The notes under the pieces: generated by a model | What the model was told of the DNA's origin: nothing | The model's input: the letters and a program-made list of their open reading frames with translations, nothing else | The model's database searches: none | Shown here: positions 16,714 to 26,456 of the stretch, piece by piece | Layout of the letters: every line of letters begins with the position of its first letter | How positions within the stretch are numbered: position 1 is the stretch's first letter | Source: Flavobacterium terrigena | Lineage (GTDB): Bacteria > Bacteroidota > Bacteroidia > Flavobacteriales > Flavobacteriaceae | Length of the DNA stretch: 64,000 nucleotides | Reading direction: 5' to 3' | NCBI RefSeq assembly: GCF_900108955.1 | Contig: NZ_FNYA01000001.1 | Coordinates: 248,001 to 312,000, forward strand | Translations under genes and position numbers: made by a program

Positions 16714-17868
16714 CTATCTTCCAAATTTATAATATTCTAAGTCGGGATGTGAAATACCATCCAATGAAGGTATAATTGAATGCATTCCTAACACACTAAA
16801 TGTGATTCCGTTTCCGCCAAATCCTAAGACATAATGTTCATTTTTTTTAGAATCTAATTTTCCAAAATAAGGAAGTCCATCTTTGGTTTCTCCAAAAGTT
16901 CCAGCCCAAGAATAATCAGGTTCAAAATGTATTTCTGGAAAATATTTCCCAAATTGTTTTAAAAGATAATCTTCTTTATCGCAAATTAATTTATCTCTTC
17001 TTTCAGCATCTTTAAATTCTTCATCACCACCACCAATAATAATTCTACCATCTGAAGTTCCCCTAAAATATTGGTAAGGATCAGAAGTATTCCAATAAAT
17101 AGTATCTTTGAAAGGATTTGGTAAATCAGGATAACTTTCAGAAATGGTTACAAAGGTACTTTTTAAGTCTACAACAGTATTTGAAAGCATTTCAACACTT
17201 TCATAACCTGTACAATGAATAACATGATCCGCTGTAATAGTACATTTTGTATTAGTAAATGCCTGTAATTTTTTTACGTGTTTTTTTATAGAAATAATAT
17301 CCGTACGATCGAAAATCAACACCCCTTTTTCTTTACAATAATGCAACAGGTCTTGTGCTAATCGATATGGATCTACTACAGCTCCAGATTTAGATTCGAT
17401 TGCTGCAAAAGCATTCAATCCTATTTCTTTTAAGTCATACTTATCTAACCATCTTACATCAAAACCAAACTTTTTTCTTGTTTTATATTCTAATTTAAGA
17501 TCTTTAAGGTCTTTTTTTAAGGAACAGAAATAAATACTTTTTTTGAATTCAAACCCAGATTTACTTTTTATTGCATCCGTAATTTTTTTTAAATTATAGA
17601 TTGATTTTTCACAATTTATATAACTATCAACTGCACATTCCAAACCTCTTATTTCTATCAATTTATGCAAAGGAATATCAATTTCATATTGAAGTAATGC
17701 TGTACTTGCAGCAGTACTACCATTACAAACATCTCTCTTGTCTACCAATACAACTTTCCTACCATTTTCAATTAATTGATAGGCAATTAAAGCCCCAGTT
17801 ATCCCACCACCAATAATAAGTATTGGAGTTGAAATAGAATTTTGCAACGAGGGATAACCCTCTGACAT
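16714..17868 (-). CDS. FAD-dependent oxidoreductase, D-amino-acid oxidase (DAO) fold
   Basis: 384 residues. N-terminal FAD site ILIIGGGITGALIAYQLIE, then DKRDVCNGSTAASTALLQYE, the second DAO-family block, and a C-terminal GFGGNGITFSV motif that closes the FAD site. This is the glycine/glycerol-3-phosphate-oxidase-like family of soluble deaminating or dehydrogenating enzymes; no transmembrane segment is present. It lies 48 nt downstream of a YdaD-like SDR gene in the same direction, so the two probably act in the same stress or osmolyte context. The substrate cannot be read from sequence. Confidence 0.85.
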   Translation of the reverse strand: MSEGYPSLQNSISTPILIIGGGITGALIAYQLIENGRKVVLVDKRDVCNGSTAASTALLQYEIDIPLHKLIEIRGLECAVDSYINCEKSIYNLKKITDAIKSKSGFEFKKSIYFCSLKKDLKDLKLEYKTRKKFGFDVRWLDKYDLKEIGLNAFAAIESKSGAVVDPYRLAQDLLHYCKEKGVLIFDRTDIISIKKHVKKLQAFTNTKCTITADHVIHCTGYESVEMLSNTVVDLKSTFVTISESYPDLPNPFKDTIYWNTSDPYQYFRGTSDGRIIIGGGDEEFKDAERRDKLICDKEDYLLKQFGKYFPEIHFEPDYSWAGTFGETKDGLPYFGKLDSKKNEHYVLGFGGNGITFSVLGMHSIIPSLDGISHPDLEYYKFGR

Positions 17869-17916
17869 ACTATTTTTTAATGGTCAAAATGTTTTAGTTG
17901 AATGTAATTTCATTTT

Positions 17917-18771
17917 TTATCCTCCTACTATTTCGCCTCCGTTAATATGAATGAATTGTCCAGTTATATAACTACTGTCTTCACAAGCTAAGAAAACGTA
18001 AGCCGGTCCTACTTCACTTGGCTGACCTGCACGACCCATTGGAGTTTGTTTTCCAAATTTCGAAACATCTTTAAAACTTGCTGGAATTAAAGGTGTCCAA
18101 ATTGGACCAGGTGCTACGCCGTTAACCCTAATTTTTCGTTTAATCAACATCGCAGACAAAGCTCTTGTAAAACTTACAATGGCACCTTTCGTACTAGCAT
18201 AATCAACTAAATGGTCACTACCTCTGTAGGCTGTAACTGAACTTGTATTAATGATGGCATCATTCGCTTTTAAATAAGGTAACGCCGCTTGAGCAACATA
18301 AAAATAAGTATAGATATTTGTTTCAAAAGTCTCGTGAAGTTCCTTAATACTAATATCTTCTAGTTTGTCTTTTGGAAATTGCACCGCGATATTATTTACA
18401 AGAATATTAAGTCCTTTAAATTCCTTAATACATTTTTCTATAGCATTTTTACAAGTTTTTGGACTATTAAGATTTGCTTTTATAATGAGACAACTACGTC
18501 CTTCCTCTTCAATCATTTTTTTGGTTTCTTTCGCATCTCTATTTTCTTCTAAATAAACAATGGCAACATCTGCACCTTCACGCGCAAAATGAACAGCTGC
18601 ACTCCTACCAATACCGCTATCACCACCTGTAATAAATGCTATTTTCCCTTTTAGTTTTTCACTTCCTTTATAAGTCTTTCGAATTATTTCTGGTTGGGGT
18701 TTCATTTTATATTCATCACCAGGGAGTTCTTGTTTTTGTTTGGGAAATGTTTTTCTCTTATCCATCATCAT
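17917..18771 (-). CDS. SDR family oxidoreductase, YdaD/general stress protein 39-like
   Basis: 284 residues. The unusual proline/lysine-rich leader (KTFPKQKQELPGDEYKMKPQ) before the Rossmann fold is the hallmark of the YdaD/YhxC stress dehydrogenase group. NAD(P) site GGDSGIGRSAAVHFA, NNIA instead of NNAG, active-site SSVTAYRGSDHLVDYASTKG, and the terminal GGEIVGG all fit. Three consecutive ATG codons (18763-18771) leave the start uncertain by two residues. It heads the block leading into the DAO-fold oxidoreductase. Likely an aldehyde or alcohol dehydrogenase induced by stress; substrate unknown. Confidence 0.88.
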   Translation of the reverse strand: MMMDKRKTFPKQKQELPGDEYKMKPQPEIIRKTYKGSEKLKGKIAFITGGDSGIGRSAAVHFAREGADVAIVYLEENRDAKETKKMIEEEGRSCLIIKANLNSPKTCKNAIEKCIKEFKGLNILVNNIAVQFPKDKLEDISIKELHETFETNIYTYFYVAQAALPYLKANDAIINTSSVTAYRGSDHLVDYASTKGAIVSFTRALSAMLIKRKIRVNGVAPGPIWTPLIPASFKDVSKFGKQTPMGRAGQPSEVGPAYVFLACEDSSYITGQFIHINGGEIVGG

Positions 18772-18819
18772 TGAAATTATTATTAGAAAGATTTAACCTA
18801 GAAAAAGTATTGAAACAAA

Positions 18820-19299
18820 CTATTTTTTTGTGACCGATCTTTTTGATTTAGTTTTACTTTTTAAGGCATGTAAATGATGCGCTTCATCAATAGAATGTGA
18901 AGTTTGCAATGATTCTTCTTTTTTAGAAAGTTCACTAAGTCTGTGATAATATTTTTGTATTATTATCATCTCTTCTTCTGTCATACTTTCAATATCAACT
19001 AAACGATTGCTAGAAAATTCATTGGAAGCAACAAGCTCATTAAGTTTAAGCTGAATGGCTAACGAATCTTTATTTTGTGCTTTCTGAATTAAAAATACCA
19101 TCAGAAAAGTAATAATTGTGGTACCAGTATTAATAACAAGTTGCCACGTTTCAGAAAAGTTAAAAAAAGGTCCAGTTATGGCCCAAATAATTACTATCAA
19201 AAGTGCTATAATAAATGCTGGAGTACTACCAGTCATTTTACAAACATGAGTTGCAAATTTTTCAAACGTATTTGAACCGTTATTTTTAGAATTTTTCAT
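18820..19299 (-). CDS. Low-affinity iron permease family small membrane protein
   Basis: 159 residues with two membrane helices (about 27-47 and 55-75) separated by FFNFSETWQLVINTGTTI, followed by a soluble helical tail ending in a strongly basic segment (SKTKSKRSVTKK). The GSTPAFIIALLIVIIWAITGP block and NTGTTIITFLMVFLIQ are characteristic of proteins annotated as low-affinity iron permease. In bacteria the transport function is unproven, and the short length suggests a stress-related membrane protein. Neighbours YihY and YdaD-like genes fit a general envelope-stress block. Confidence 0.78.
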   Translation of the reverse strand: MKNSKNNGSNTFEKFATHVCKMTGSTPAFIIALLIVIIWAITGPFFNFSETWQLVINTGTTIITFLMVFLIQKAQNKDSLAIQLKLNELVASNEFSSNRLVDIESMTEEEMIIIQKYYHRLSELSKKEESLQTSHSIDEAHHLHALKSKTKSKRSVTKK

Positions 19300-19334
19300 G
19301 ATATGTTTTTTTGATTGGTGAACGAAAATTATAT

Positions 19335-20222
19335 TTAATTTATTTTCTTAGCAAATTCGTTTGGTTTTATACTTCTATGTTTTAATTCCGTATAACAATG
19401 AGTGAATTCTGCGCCAAAAAAAACTAGCATTGACGAATAAGAAACCCAGAGCATAATTAAAATAATAGAACCCGCTGCTCCATATCCAGAATCTGGTTGT
19501 GCCGTTCCGAAATATAATCCTATAGCAGATTTTCCTAGTTCAAATAACAAAGCTGTTACAAAAGCCCCTAACCATACGTCTCTCCATTTGATTTGAGCAT
19601 CAGGAAAATACTTAAACATAAACGCAAATAACAACGTAAGTATTCCAAACGAAATAATAAAATTCAAAACTAGTAATACTACTAGTAATGATTCTGAAAA
19701 ATAATTAATTAACCAGTCACCCAATGCGGTTAAAACTGTAGAAACTACAAGCGATGCAATAAGTATAAAGGCAATGGCTATGATAAATCCGAATGAAAAC
19801 AAACGTGCTTTAAGATAGCTTATAATTCCTGATTTTGAGGCATCTGCTTTAACTTTCCAAATAGCGTTTAAGGATTTTTGAAATTGTACAAACACGCCAG
19901 TTGCACCTACTAAAATTGTAATTATACCAATAATTGTTGCCAAAACCGAATTCCTAGACATCATTGCTTTTATAATAATGTCCTGAATTTGTTGAGCCGT
20001 ATTTGCACCCATTACCCCTGTGATTTGATTTGTGATTTGTCCACTCACAGCTTCATGTCCGAAAAAATATCCAGCAAATGAAATGATAACTGCCAGCAAA
20101 CCAGGTAATGAAAAAATGGCGTAGTAAGCTATAACAGCACTTTCTTTAAATGGATCTTTTAACCACCATGAATGAAAAGCCGTCTTTATAACTTTTAAGA
20201 AATCTTTAAATTGTGAGTCCAT
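19335..20222 (-). CDS. YihY/BrkB family inner-membrane protein
   Basis: 295 residues with six hydrophobic helices (near residues 28-48, 92-115, 140-165, 178-200, 210-230, 245-268) and the family block ESAVIAYYAIFSLPGLLAVI near the N-terminus, plus FVQFQKSLNAIWKVK. YihY proteins are widespread inner-membrane proteins, once misread as RNase BN; function unclear, possibly in envelope homeostasis. The start lies 17 nt inside the 3' end of the upstream gene (20206-20622), so the pair is coupled. Confidence 0.9.
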   Translation of the reverse strand: MDSQFKDFLKVIKTAFHSWWLKDPFKESAVIAYYAIFSLPGLLAVIISFAGYFFGHEAVSGQITNQITGVMGANTAQQIQDIIIKAMMSRNSVLATIIGIITILVGATGVFVQFQKSLNAIWKVKADASKSGIISYLKARLFSFGFIIAIAFILIASLVVSTVLTALGDWLINYFSESLLVVLLVLNFIISFGILTLLFAFMFKYFPDAQIKWRDVWLGAFVTALLFELGKSAIGLYFGTAQPDSGYGAAGSIILIMLWVSYSSMLVFFGAEFTHCYTELKHRSIKPNEFAKKIN

Positions 20223-20622
20223 TTTTTCTAGTATCTTTTTTAACTAGGATTGATTCTGAAATTCTGTTAAACAAGTGTTTCCCAATTGTTTTAATTTCAT
20301 CTACATGTTTTGAAACTAAATTCGCCACACCAAATTGAATTACATTTCCCAGTATTTTTTTACCAAAAGTTTTGGAATTACCTGTCAATAGTTTTTTTAA
20401 GAGAAAACCTGTTCCTAAACCAACAGCACCATTGGTCAGATTATGTTTTAATTCCGGAGAATTAGTGGCATCATGAAATAGTTCTTTGATTAAGTTGAAA
20501 GGCTTTAAACTTTCGCAAACTCCATGAAATTCTTCTTTAAGCGATTCCAATTCATAATTTCGTCTATTTCTTGTAGAAACGATTAATTCATTTAATATAT
20601 CAGTTTGATTTTTAGTTTTCAT
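20206..20622 (-). CDS. Hypothetical protein coupled to YihY
   Basis: 138 residues. The N-terminal half is charged and helical; the centre (about 60-90) is glycine-rich with a weakly hydrophobic stretch (NGAVGLGTGFLLKKLL) and a second one near VIQFGVANLVSKH, suggesting two amphipathic or membrane-inserted helices. The overlap with the yihY start points to a shared membrane role. I do not recognise a named family; it somewhat resembles small membrane-stress proteins that accompany YihY in Flavobacteriia. Confidence 0.75.
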   Translation of the reverse strand: MKTKNQTDILNELIVSTRNRRNYELESLKEEFHGVCESLKPFNLIKELFHDATNSPELKHNLTNGAVGLGTGFLLKKLLTGNSKTFGKKILGNVIQFGVANLVSKHVDEIKTIGKHLFNRISESILVKKDTRKNGLTI

Positions 20623-20901
20623 GACATTTTTGTTTTAACATTTGTCTGATAGTAATCTTACTAAGTAGATATTTAATAACTGAATTACAACATTAATAAT
20701 TGTAACCAGCAATGCAACTATTATAAAATAGCAAACTATGAAACTAGTGATAAAACTACATCCACGTGTTTGTCTATTGCATGTAACAGTAACAATTCAA
20801 AAAAATTATTTTGCTATAATCTTACTCTTCCAAAAAGAGATATGAATGATGTTGCATTGCCAATTACAATATTTTTTCAAAATTTAGCTTTAATTCAATA
20901 T
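20623..20901. other. Intergenic region without recognised feature
   Basis: AT-rich spacer between the YihY-coupled gene and the small lipoprotein gene. I see no terminator-grade hairpin, RNA gene or further ORF with a credible start. The 283 nt after the lipoprotein gene (21076-21358), which must hold the promoters for that gene and for tamB, likewise show no clear TAnnTTTG box in the right orientation. Confidence 0.4.
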
Positions 20902-21075
20902 TTATTTCTTTGTCATTTTACTAATAGCAAATACAATCAATACTAGTATTGCAATAACTATAAATATTCCAAAACCCATTCCTGCTTTAAAAATACCTTC
21001 AATTACTTCACATGAAGTAAATAAAAAAGAAATAAGTAGCAGTGTAATAACTTTAAATACGTTTGTCTTTTTCAT
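20902..21075 (-). CDS. 57-residue lipoprotein-like small membrane protein
   Basis: ATG at 21073-21075, stop at 20902-20904. The translation begins MKKTNVFKVITLLLISFLFTSC: a lipoprotein signal peptide with the lipobox ending FTSC at Cys22, then a short loop and a second hydrophobic helix (about 34-52), ending SKMTKK. Similar tiny Flavobacteriia proteins are often labelled phosphatidate cytidylyltransferase, but at this size it cannot be that enzyme. It stands alone, about 280 nt from genes on either side, and follows the stress/YihY block. Coding status rests on a clean start, signal peptide and lipobox. Confidence 0.72.
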   Translation of the reverse strand: MKKTNVFKVITLLLISFLFTSCEVIEGIFKAGMGFGIFIVIAILVLIVFAISKMTKK

Positions 21076-21358
21076 AATATTATTTTTTAAAGGTTAATTT
21101 TTTGAAAATCCGATTTGTTATTTCGTAAAATTAAGACATTCATATACAGGAAGTCTTTCATCATTTTGAGAATTAATGTCAAGATTCCCATGTTTTGAAT
21201 AGAAAATCTTTAAGTTGAATTGTTGATTAAAACTAAAACATGCGAATTATGTAAAAAAATATTTCTTATTTATAAGTCTTTTCTGAATTTTTAGAGTAAA
21301 CTTTGTAAAGACAACTGATTTTCAGATAAATTCACAACAAACACCCAATCAACTCGGG

Positions 21359-24300
21359 TTGATATTCAAAATAAAAGTGGTAGTACATAAATACTTCAAG
21401 AAAAGTCTTAAAATTTTAGGCTGGATAATAGGCTCTATTATCGGGTTGTTTTTACTTTTAGTATTAGCAATACAAATTCCTGCGGTACAAAATGCTATTA
21501 AAAATAAAGCCGTTACCTATTTAGAAGGAAAAATCCACACGCCTGTAAGTATTGGAAAAATTGAAATCGGCCTACCAAAAAAATTCATATTAAATGATGT
21601 GTATTTCCAAAGTCAAACTGGTGATACTTTACTTTCAGGTGAGAAAATAGCTGTAAACCTTAGTTTATTTAAGCTGTTTGATGATGAAATAGAAATCAAT
21701 TCTATTAGTTTAAAAAACATCACTGCAAATGTAAAACGTGACAAAGATTCCATTTTTAATTTCGATTATATTATCGATGCTTTTGCCTCTAAAACAGCAA
21801 AAAGTAACGAGAAAGAAATGAAATTTTCTATTCACAATATTAGTTTAGAGAATATTCGAATGCACTTTGATGACGCCATTACCAAAAACAATCTGAATGT
21901 TTCATTAGCCAATTTTGAAACACGAATGAAAGTATTCGATCTTAAAAAAATGGATTTCGAAATTCCGAAAATAAAACTTCACGGATTAAGTGTGAAACTA
22001 AAACAAGGAGAACTACTTCGAGAAATTACTACAAACACAGTGGTGACTGCAGATTCAATAATAAAAAAACGACCCGATTTAAATATCAAACTAGGCAAAA
22101 TTGATTTGAGCAAAATAACGGTAGCCTATGATAATGCAGGCACAAAACTGAACAGTGGTCTTACTCTTGACAAGCTTTTTATTGATTTTAAGGAAACCAA
22201 TTTACCGAAACAACAAATTGCCATTAATAAGTTTGAATTAAGCGGCGTTAAGGGCGGATTGACTTTAGGTAAGTTCGACAGAAAACTCGATATCAAAACA
22301 CTTCCAAAACAAGCTATTCCACAATGGAAACTTTCACTTGCCGAAACGAAAATAAAGAATGTAGATTTCCGATTTGATGACGAAAATGCTCGAAAACTTC
22401 CAAAAGGAGTAGATTATAATCATTTAAATATCAAGCAACTTAATTTAGAAGCTAAAAACCTAAATTATGCTACCAATACAAATGCTGTATCTGGAGAAAT
22501 TCAATCTTTAACAATAAAAGAACAAAGCGGTTTGAATATTGAAAAGTTACGAACCGATTTTACTTATACCACTCATGGTGTACAACTAAAAAAATTACAT
22601 CTTAAAACCGAAAATACACTTCTTCAAAATGAAATTACAGTTCAGTATGCATCATTAGAAGCACTAAAAGAAGATCCTGGAATACTTGGAATTAATGCGG
22701 ATTTGCAAAAGAGTCATGTGGCTTTTAAAGACATTTTACTTTTCGCACCAGATTTGATTCAAGTACCTTTTTTTAAAAACAACGCCAATTCCATAGCAAA
22801 TATCAACGGGCGTATTGTAGGAAAACTAAATGATATTATTTTCCCAAATTTAGAGGTGAGTGGCATTGGTTCTTCTCGAGTTTCAGTGAGCGGTAGAATT
22901 ATTGGTTTACCCGATGCGGAAAAAGCATGGTATAATCTAAACATAAAAAACGTGCAAGCAAGTGCTCGAGATATTGAGAATTTAGTTGATAAAGGAACAA
23001 TTCCAAGTAGCATTCAGTTACCACAAAATAGCAACATAAAAGGAACTTTTAAAGGAAAACTAAATAACTTCAATACCAATCTTGCCGTAAACAGTAGTTT
23101 TGGAAATGCTCATGTAAAAACCAGTTTCGATAGTCGAATCAAAAATAAAGAAAAATACAATGGTGTTGCCGAGCTAAATAATTTCGATTTAGGAAAGCTG
23201 ATTAAAGATTCCTCAGTTGGAAAAATCACTATGAAAGCGAATGTAAAAGGAACAGGATTGAATCCTAAAACGGCAACTGCAAACGTAAATGGTTTTATGC
23301 AAAAAGGTATTTTCAACGATTATGCCTATCAGAATTTAGCTTTAAAAGGAACAATTATCAACGGTCGTTACAATGCAACTGCTAAAATAAACGATCCGAA
23401 TGTCGAATTTGATTTGGTTTCAAATGGAACTTTTAATGCTACCTATCCACAAGTGAATGTAAAAATGAATGTGGCTATGGCCAATTTACAAAAACTAAAC
23501 TTCAATACAGAACCTTTAAAATTCAGAGGACAATTTGATGCCAAAATGACTACTGCAGATATCGATTATCTTAACGGAACGATTACAGGTAATAATTTAC
23601 TTTTAGTAAATCAAAAAGGACAGTTTCCAATGGATTCTATTAATATTATAGCAACTTCAACAGCGGAAAAGAATACTTTACAAGTACAATCTCAATTTCT
23701 AAAAGCAAATGTTACTGGAAAATATCAATTGAGTGAGGTAACAACAGCCATTACAAATTCAATAGATAAGTATTATGACATAAGCCCTTCCACTAAGAAA
23801 AAAACCAAACCACAACATTTCGATTTTAATGTAAATGTAAGTAACGATCCAATCATAACACAACTATTTTCAGAAATTAAACAACTCGAACCTATTAACA
23901 TTAGCGGTCGTTATAATAGTGTCAACGATACAATTATACTGAACGCTTCCATTCCAAAATTGGTTTACGGCGACAATACAATTAGTAATGGAGTGGTAAA
24001 AATTAATACGCTAGACAACGCTTTAGTGTACAGTACAACAATTGGGGAAATACAAAATGCAGACTTCCGTTTACCAAATACATTACTAGAAGGGAAAGTA
24101 AGTGACAATTTGCTGACATACAAATTACAACTTCGAGATGATAAAGCCAAAGATCAATATGTTGTAGCAGGAACATTAAAGGCAGTTAATGGCGATACAG
24201 AAATCCATTTATTACCACAAGATCTTTTACTTAATTACGAAAAATGGGCATTATCTGAAAGTAATCTCATCCGATTTGGCAATCAGGGAATTTACGCCAA

Positions 24301-26455
24301 TGAATTTACTTTACGAAATGGAAACAGTGTCATAGCCTTACAATCTAAGTTTGCAGGAACCAATGCGCCTTTAGTAATTCGTTTTATCGATTTTAATATT
24401 GAAACGCTTTCACATATGATACAAAAAGAAAATTTGGCATATGGAGGAATTATCAACGGAGAAGCAACTATAGAAAACATGACTACCAAACCTATTTTCG
24501 TTTCTGATCTTACCATAAAAAACTTTACTTACAAAAAAGAAACAGTTGGGAACATCAGTTTAAAAGTGAATAATAAAGTAGCCAATACTTACGCAGTTGA
24601 AGCGACAATTACCGGACAAGGAAACAATGTTACTCTTGATGGGATTTATCAAAATGCCAACCAAAGTTTCAACCTGAATCTCGATTTAAAACAACTGAAT
24701 TTGGCAAGCATTCAACCTTTTACAGCAGAACAACTAACAAAAAGTAGCGGTCATGTATCTGGGAAATTCCTAGTCAAAGGAACAATTGACCAACCTAAAG
24801 TTATTGGAGATTTACAGTTTCATAATGGTGCGTTTACCGTAACGAAATTAAATTCTGCATTTGAATTACTGAACGATAAAATCACATTTACGGAAGAAGG
24901 AATGGAATTTAAAAACTTCAGCTTATCAGATTCAGAAAAAAACACCTTGCGATTACGTGGAAAAGTTGATACACCAAATTACCGCGATTATGCCTTCAAT
25001 TTAAGAGTGAATGCAGATAATTTTAAAGTCACCAATTCTACAGCAAAAGACAATGATTTATACTACGGAAAACTTTTTGTTGATACCAATTTGCGTATTA
25101 AAGGAGATCTAAACAAACCAATTGTTGACGGAAATATCAAAGTCAATAAGAATACAGAACTTACTATTGTATTACCACAATCGGATCCATCAATTGCAGA
25201 TAGAGAAGGAATTGTAGAATTCGTTGATCAGGATGCACCACCAATGGATAAAAGACTAATTATTGCGGGCGATTCTATCAGTCAAACCAAATTTAAAGGT
25301 ATGAATGTTTCGGTCAATATTGAAGTCGATAAAGATGCCGAACTTACCATGATAATCGACAAAGGAAATGGAGATTATTTAAAACTTAAAGGTGAAGCAC
25401 AACTTACTGGTGGAATTGACGAATCAGGAAAAACTACATTAACAGGTCGTTATGAACTGAAAGAAGGAACGTATGAAATGACTTTTAATTACCTGAAAAG
25501 AAAATTTGAAATCAGAGACGGTAGTTACATTTTGTGGACAGGCGAGCCAACAACAGCCGATATTAATATTACAGCCGTTTACAAATCTAAAACGGCACCA
25601 ATTGACTTGTTAGATGATCAATTAGGAAATGTTACTCCAACGGTGAGAAATACGTATAAACAACGAATTCCTTTTGAAACGCATCTAAAAATGAAAGGGG
25701 AATTATTGAAACCTGAAATTACTTTCGACATCATATTACCAGAAGGAAATTACAATGTGTCTTCAGAAATTGTAACCAATACAAGAACCAAATTAGAACA
25801 ATTACGTCAGCAACCAGAAGAATTAAACAAACAAGTTTTCGCGCTGTTACTATTGAACCGCTTTATTGGAGAAAATCCTTTTGCGAATGAATCCGGACGT
25901 GGAGCGGAAACATTAGCCAGACAAAGTGTAAGCAAGTTAATGTCGCAACAAATGAACAATTTGGCTGGAAATCTGATTAAAGGTGTGGAACTCGATTTCG
26001 ATTTAGAATCTTCTGATGATTATACAACTGGTGCAAGAGAAAATCGTACTGATTTAAATGTGGGTGTTTCCAAACAATTGTTAAATGATAAATTAAAAGT
26101 TACCGTTGGAAGTAGTTTTGGAATTGAAAGTCCAGAGCAAACGAACAGAGAAACTACAAACATTGCAGGTGATGTTTCTTTAGATTACCAACTTTCAAAA
26201 GATGGAAGATACATGCTAAGAGCCTACAGAAAAAATGAATACCAAGTGGCGCTTCAAGGACAAATTATTGAAACGGGAGTGGCGTTTATTATTACGATGG
26301 ATTATAATAAATTCAAAGAACTCTTTCATCGTTCAGATGAAGAAAAAGAAATAAATAACGACTTGAAAAAGAAAAGAAGAAAAGAACGAGAAGAGAAAAA
26401 AGCACAGGAACTTGAAGCTACTCCACCAAAAGAAACTGACGAAAAAAACATATAA
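21359..26455 (+). CDS. tamB: TamB-like translocation and assembly module protein
   Basis: 1698 residues. A single N-terminal membrane anchor (about 18-40, ILGWIIGSIIGLFLLLVLAI) is followed by a very long series of beta-strand repeats and the C-terminal DUF490/TamB domain (region of KLKGEAQLTGGIDESGKTTLTGRYEL, then RFIGENPFANESGRG). TamB spans the periplasm and helps lipid transport or outer-membrane protein assembly. The only nearby start is TTG at 21359; the frame stays open upstream to 21287 with no ATG, so the start is uncertain. The partner TamL begins 2 nt after the stop. The last 45 residues are very rich in Lys and Glu. Confidence 0.93.
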   Translation: MIFKIKVVVHKYFKKSLKILGWIIGSIIGLFLLLVLAIQIPAVQNAIKNKAVTYLEGKIHTPVSIGKIEIGLPKKFILNDVYFQSQTGDTLLSGEKIAVNLSLFKLFDDEIEINSISLKNITANVKRDKDSIFNFDYIIDAFASKTAKSNEKEMKFSIHNISLENIRMHFDDAITKNNLNVSLANFETRMKVFDLKKMDFEIPKIKLHGLSVKLKQGELLREITTNTVVTADSIIKKRPDLNIKLGKIDLSKITVAYDNAGTKLNSGLTLDKLFIDFKETNLPKQQIAINKFELSGVKGGLTLGKFDRKLDIKTLPKQAIPQWKLSLAETKIKNVDFRFDDENARKLPKGVDYNHLNIKQLNLEAKNLNYATNTNAVSGEIQSLTIKEQSGLNIEKLRTDFTYTTHGVQLKKLHLKTENTLLQNEITVQYASLEALKEDPGILGINADLQKSHVAFKDILLFAPDLIQVPFFKNNANSIANINGRIVGKLNDIIFPNLEVSGIGSSRVSVSGRIIGLPDAEKAWYNLNIKNVQASARDIENLVDKGTIPSSIQLPQNSNIKGTFKGKLNNFNTNLAVNSSFGNAHVKTSFDSRIKNKEKYNGVAELNNFDLGKLIKDSSVGKITMKANVKGTGLNPKTATANVNGFMQKGIFNDYAYQNLALKGTIINGRYNATAKINDPNVEFDLVSNGTFNATYPQVNVKMNVAMANLQKLNFNTEPLKFRGQFDAKMTTADIDYLNGTITGNNLLLVNQKGQFPMDSINIIATSTAEKNTLQVQSQFLKANVTGKYQLSEVTTAITNSIDKYYDISPSTKKKTKPQHFDFNVNVSNDPIITQLFSEIKQLEPINISGRYNSVNDTIILNASIPKLVYGDNTISNGVVKINTLDNALVYSTTIGEIQNADFRLPNTLLEGKVSDNLLTYKLQLRDDKAKDQYVVAGTLKAVNGDTEIHLLPQDLLLNYEKWALSESNLIRFGNQGIYANEFTLRNGNSVIALQSKFAGTNAPLVIRFIDFNIETLSHMIQKENLAYGGIINGEATIENMTTKPIFVSDLTIKNFTYKKETVGNISLKVNNKVANTYAVEATITGQGNNVTLDGIYQNANQSFNLNLDLKQLNLASIQPFTAEQLTKSSGHVSGKFLVKGTIDQPKVIGDLQFHNGAFTVTKLNSAFELLNDKITFTEEGMEFKNFSLSDSEKNTLRLRGKVDTPNYRDYAFNLRVNADNFKVTNSTAKDNDLYYGKLFVDTNLRIKGDLNKPIVDGNIKVNKNTELTIVLPQSDPSIADREGIVEFVDQDAPPMDKRLIIAGDSISQTKFKGMNVSVNIEVDKDAELTMIIDKGNGDYLKLKGEAQLTGGIDESGKTTLTGRYELKEGTYEMTFNYLKRKFEIRDGSYILWTGEPTTADINITAVYKSKTAPIDLLDDQLGNVTPTVRNTYKQRIPFETHLKMKGELLKPEITFDIILPEGNYNVSSEIVTNTRTKLEQLRQQPEELNKQVFALLLLNRFIGENPFANESGRGAETLARQSVSKLMSQQMNNLAGNLIKGVELDFDLESSDDYTTGARENRTDLNVGVSKQLLNDKLKVTVGSSFGIESPEQTNRETTNIAGDVSLDYQLSKDGRYMLRAYRKNEYQVALQGQIIETGVAFIITMDYNKFKELFHRSDEEKEINNDLKKKRRKEREEKKAQELEATPPKETDEKNI

Positions 26456-26456
26456 T

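Noticed and set aside
16714..20622. Grouping the stress-type genes into one operon with the flexirubin cluster
   Set aside because: A strong bidirectional terminator separates them from the halogenase-like gene, which itself is on the opposite strand.
20902..21075. Reading the 57-residue protein as a phosphatidate cytidylyltransferase
   Set aside because: Far too short for that enzyme; the lipobox and one helix support a lipoprotein only.
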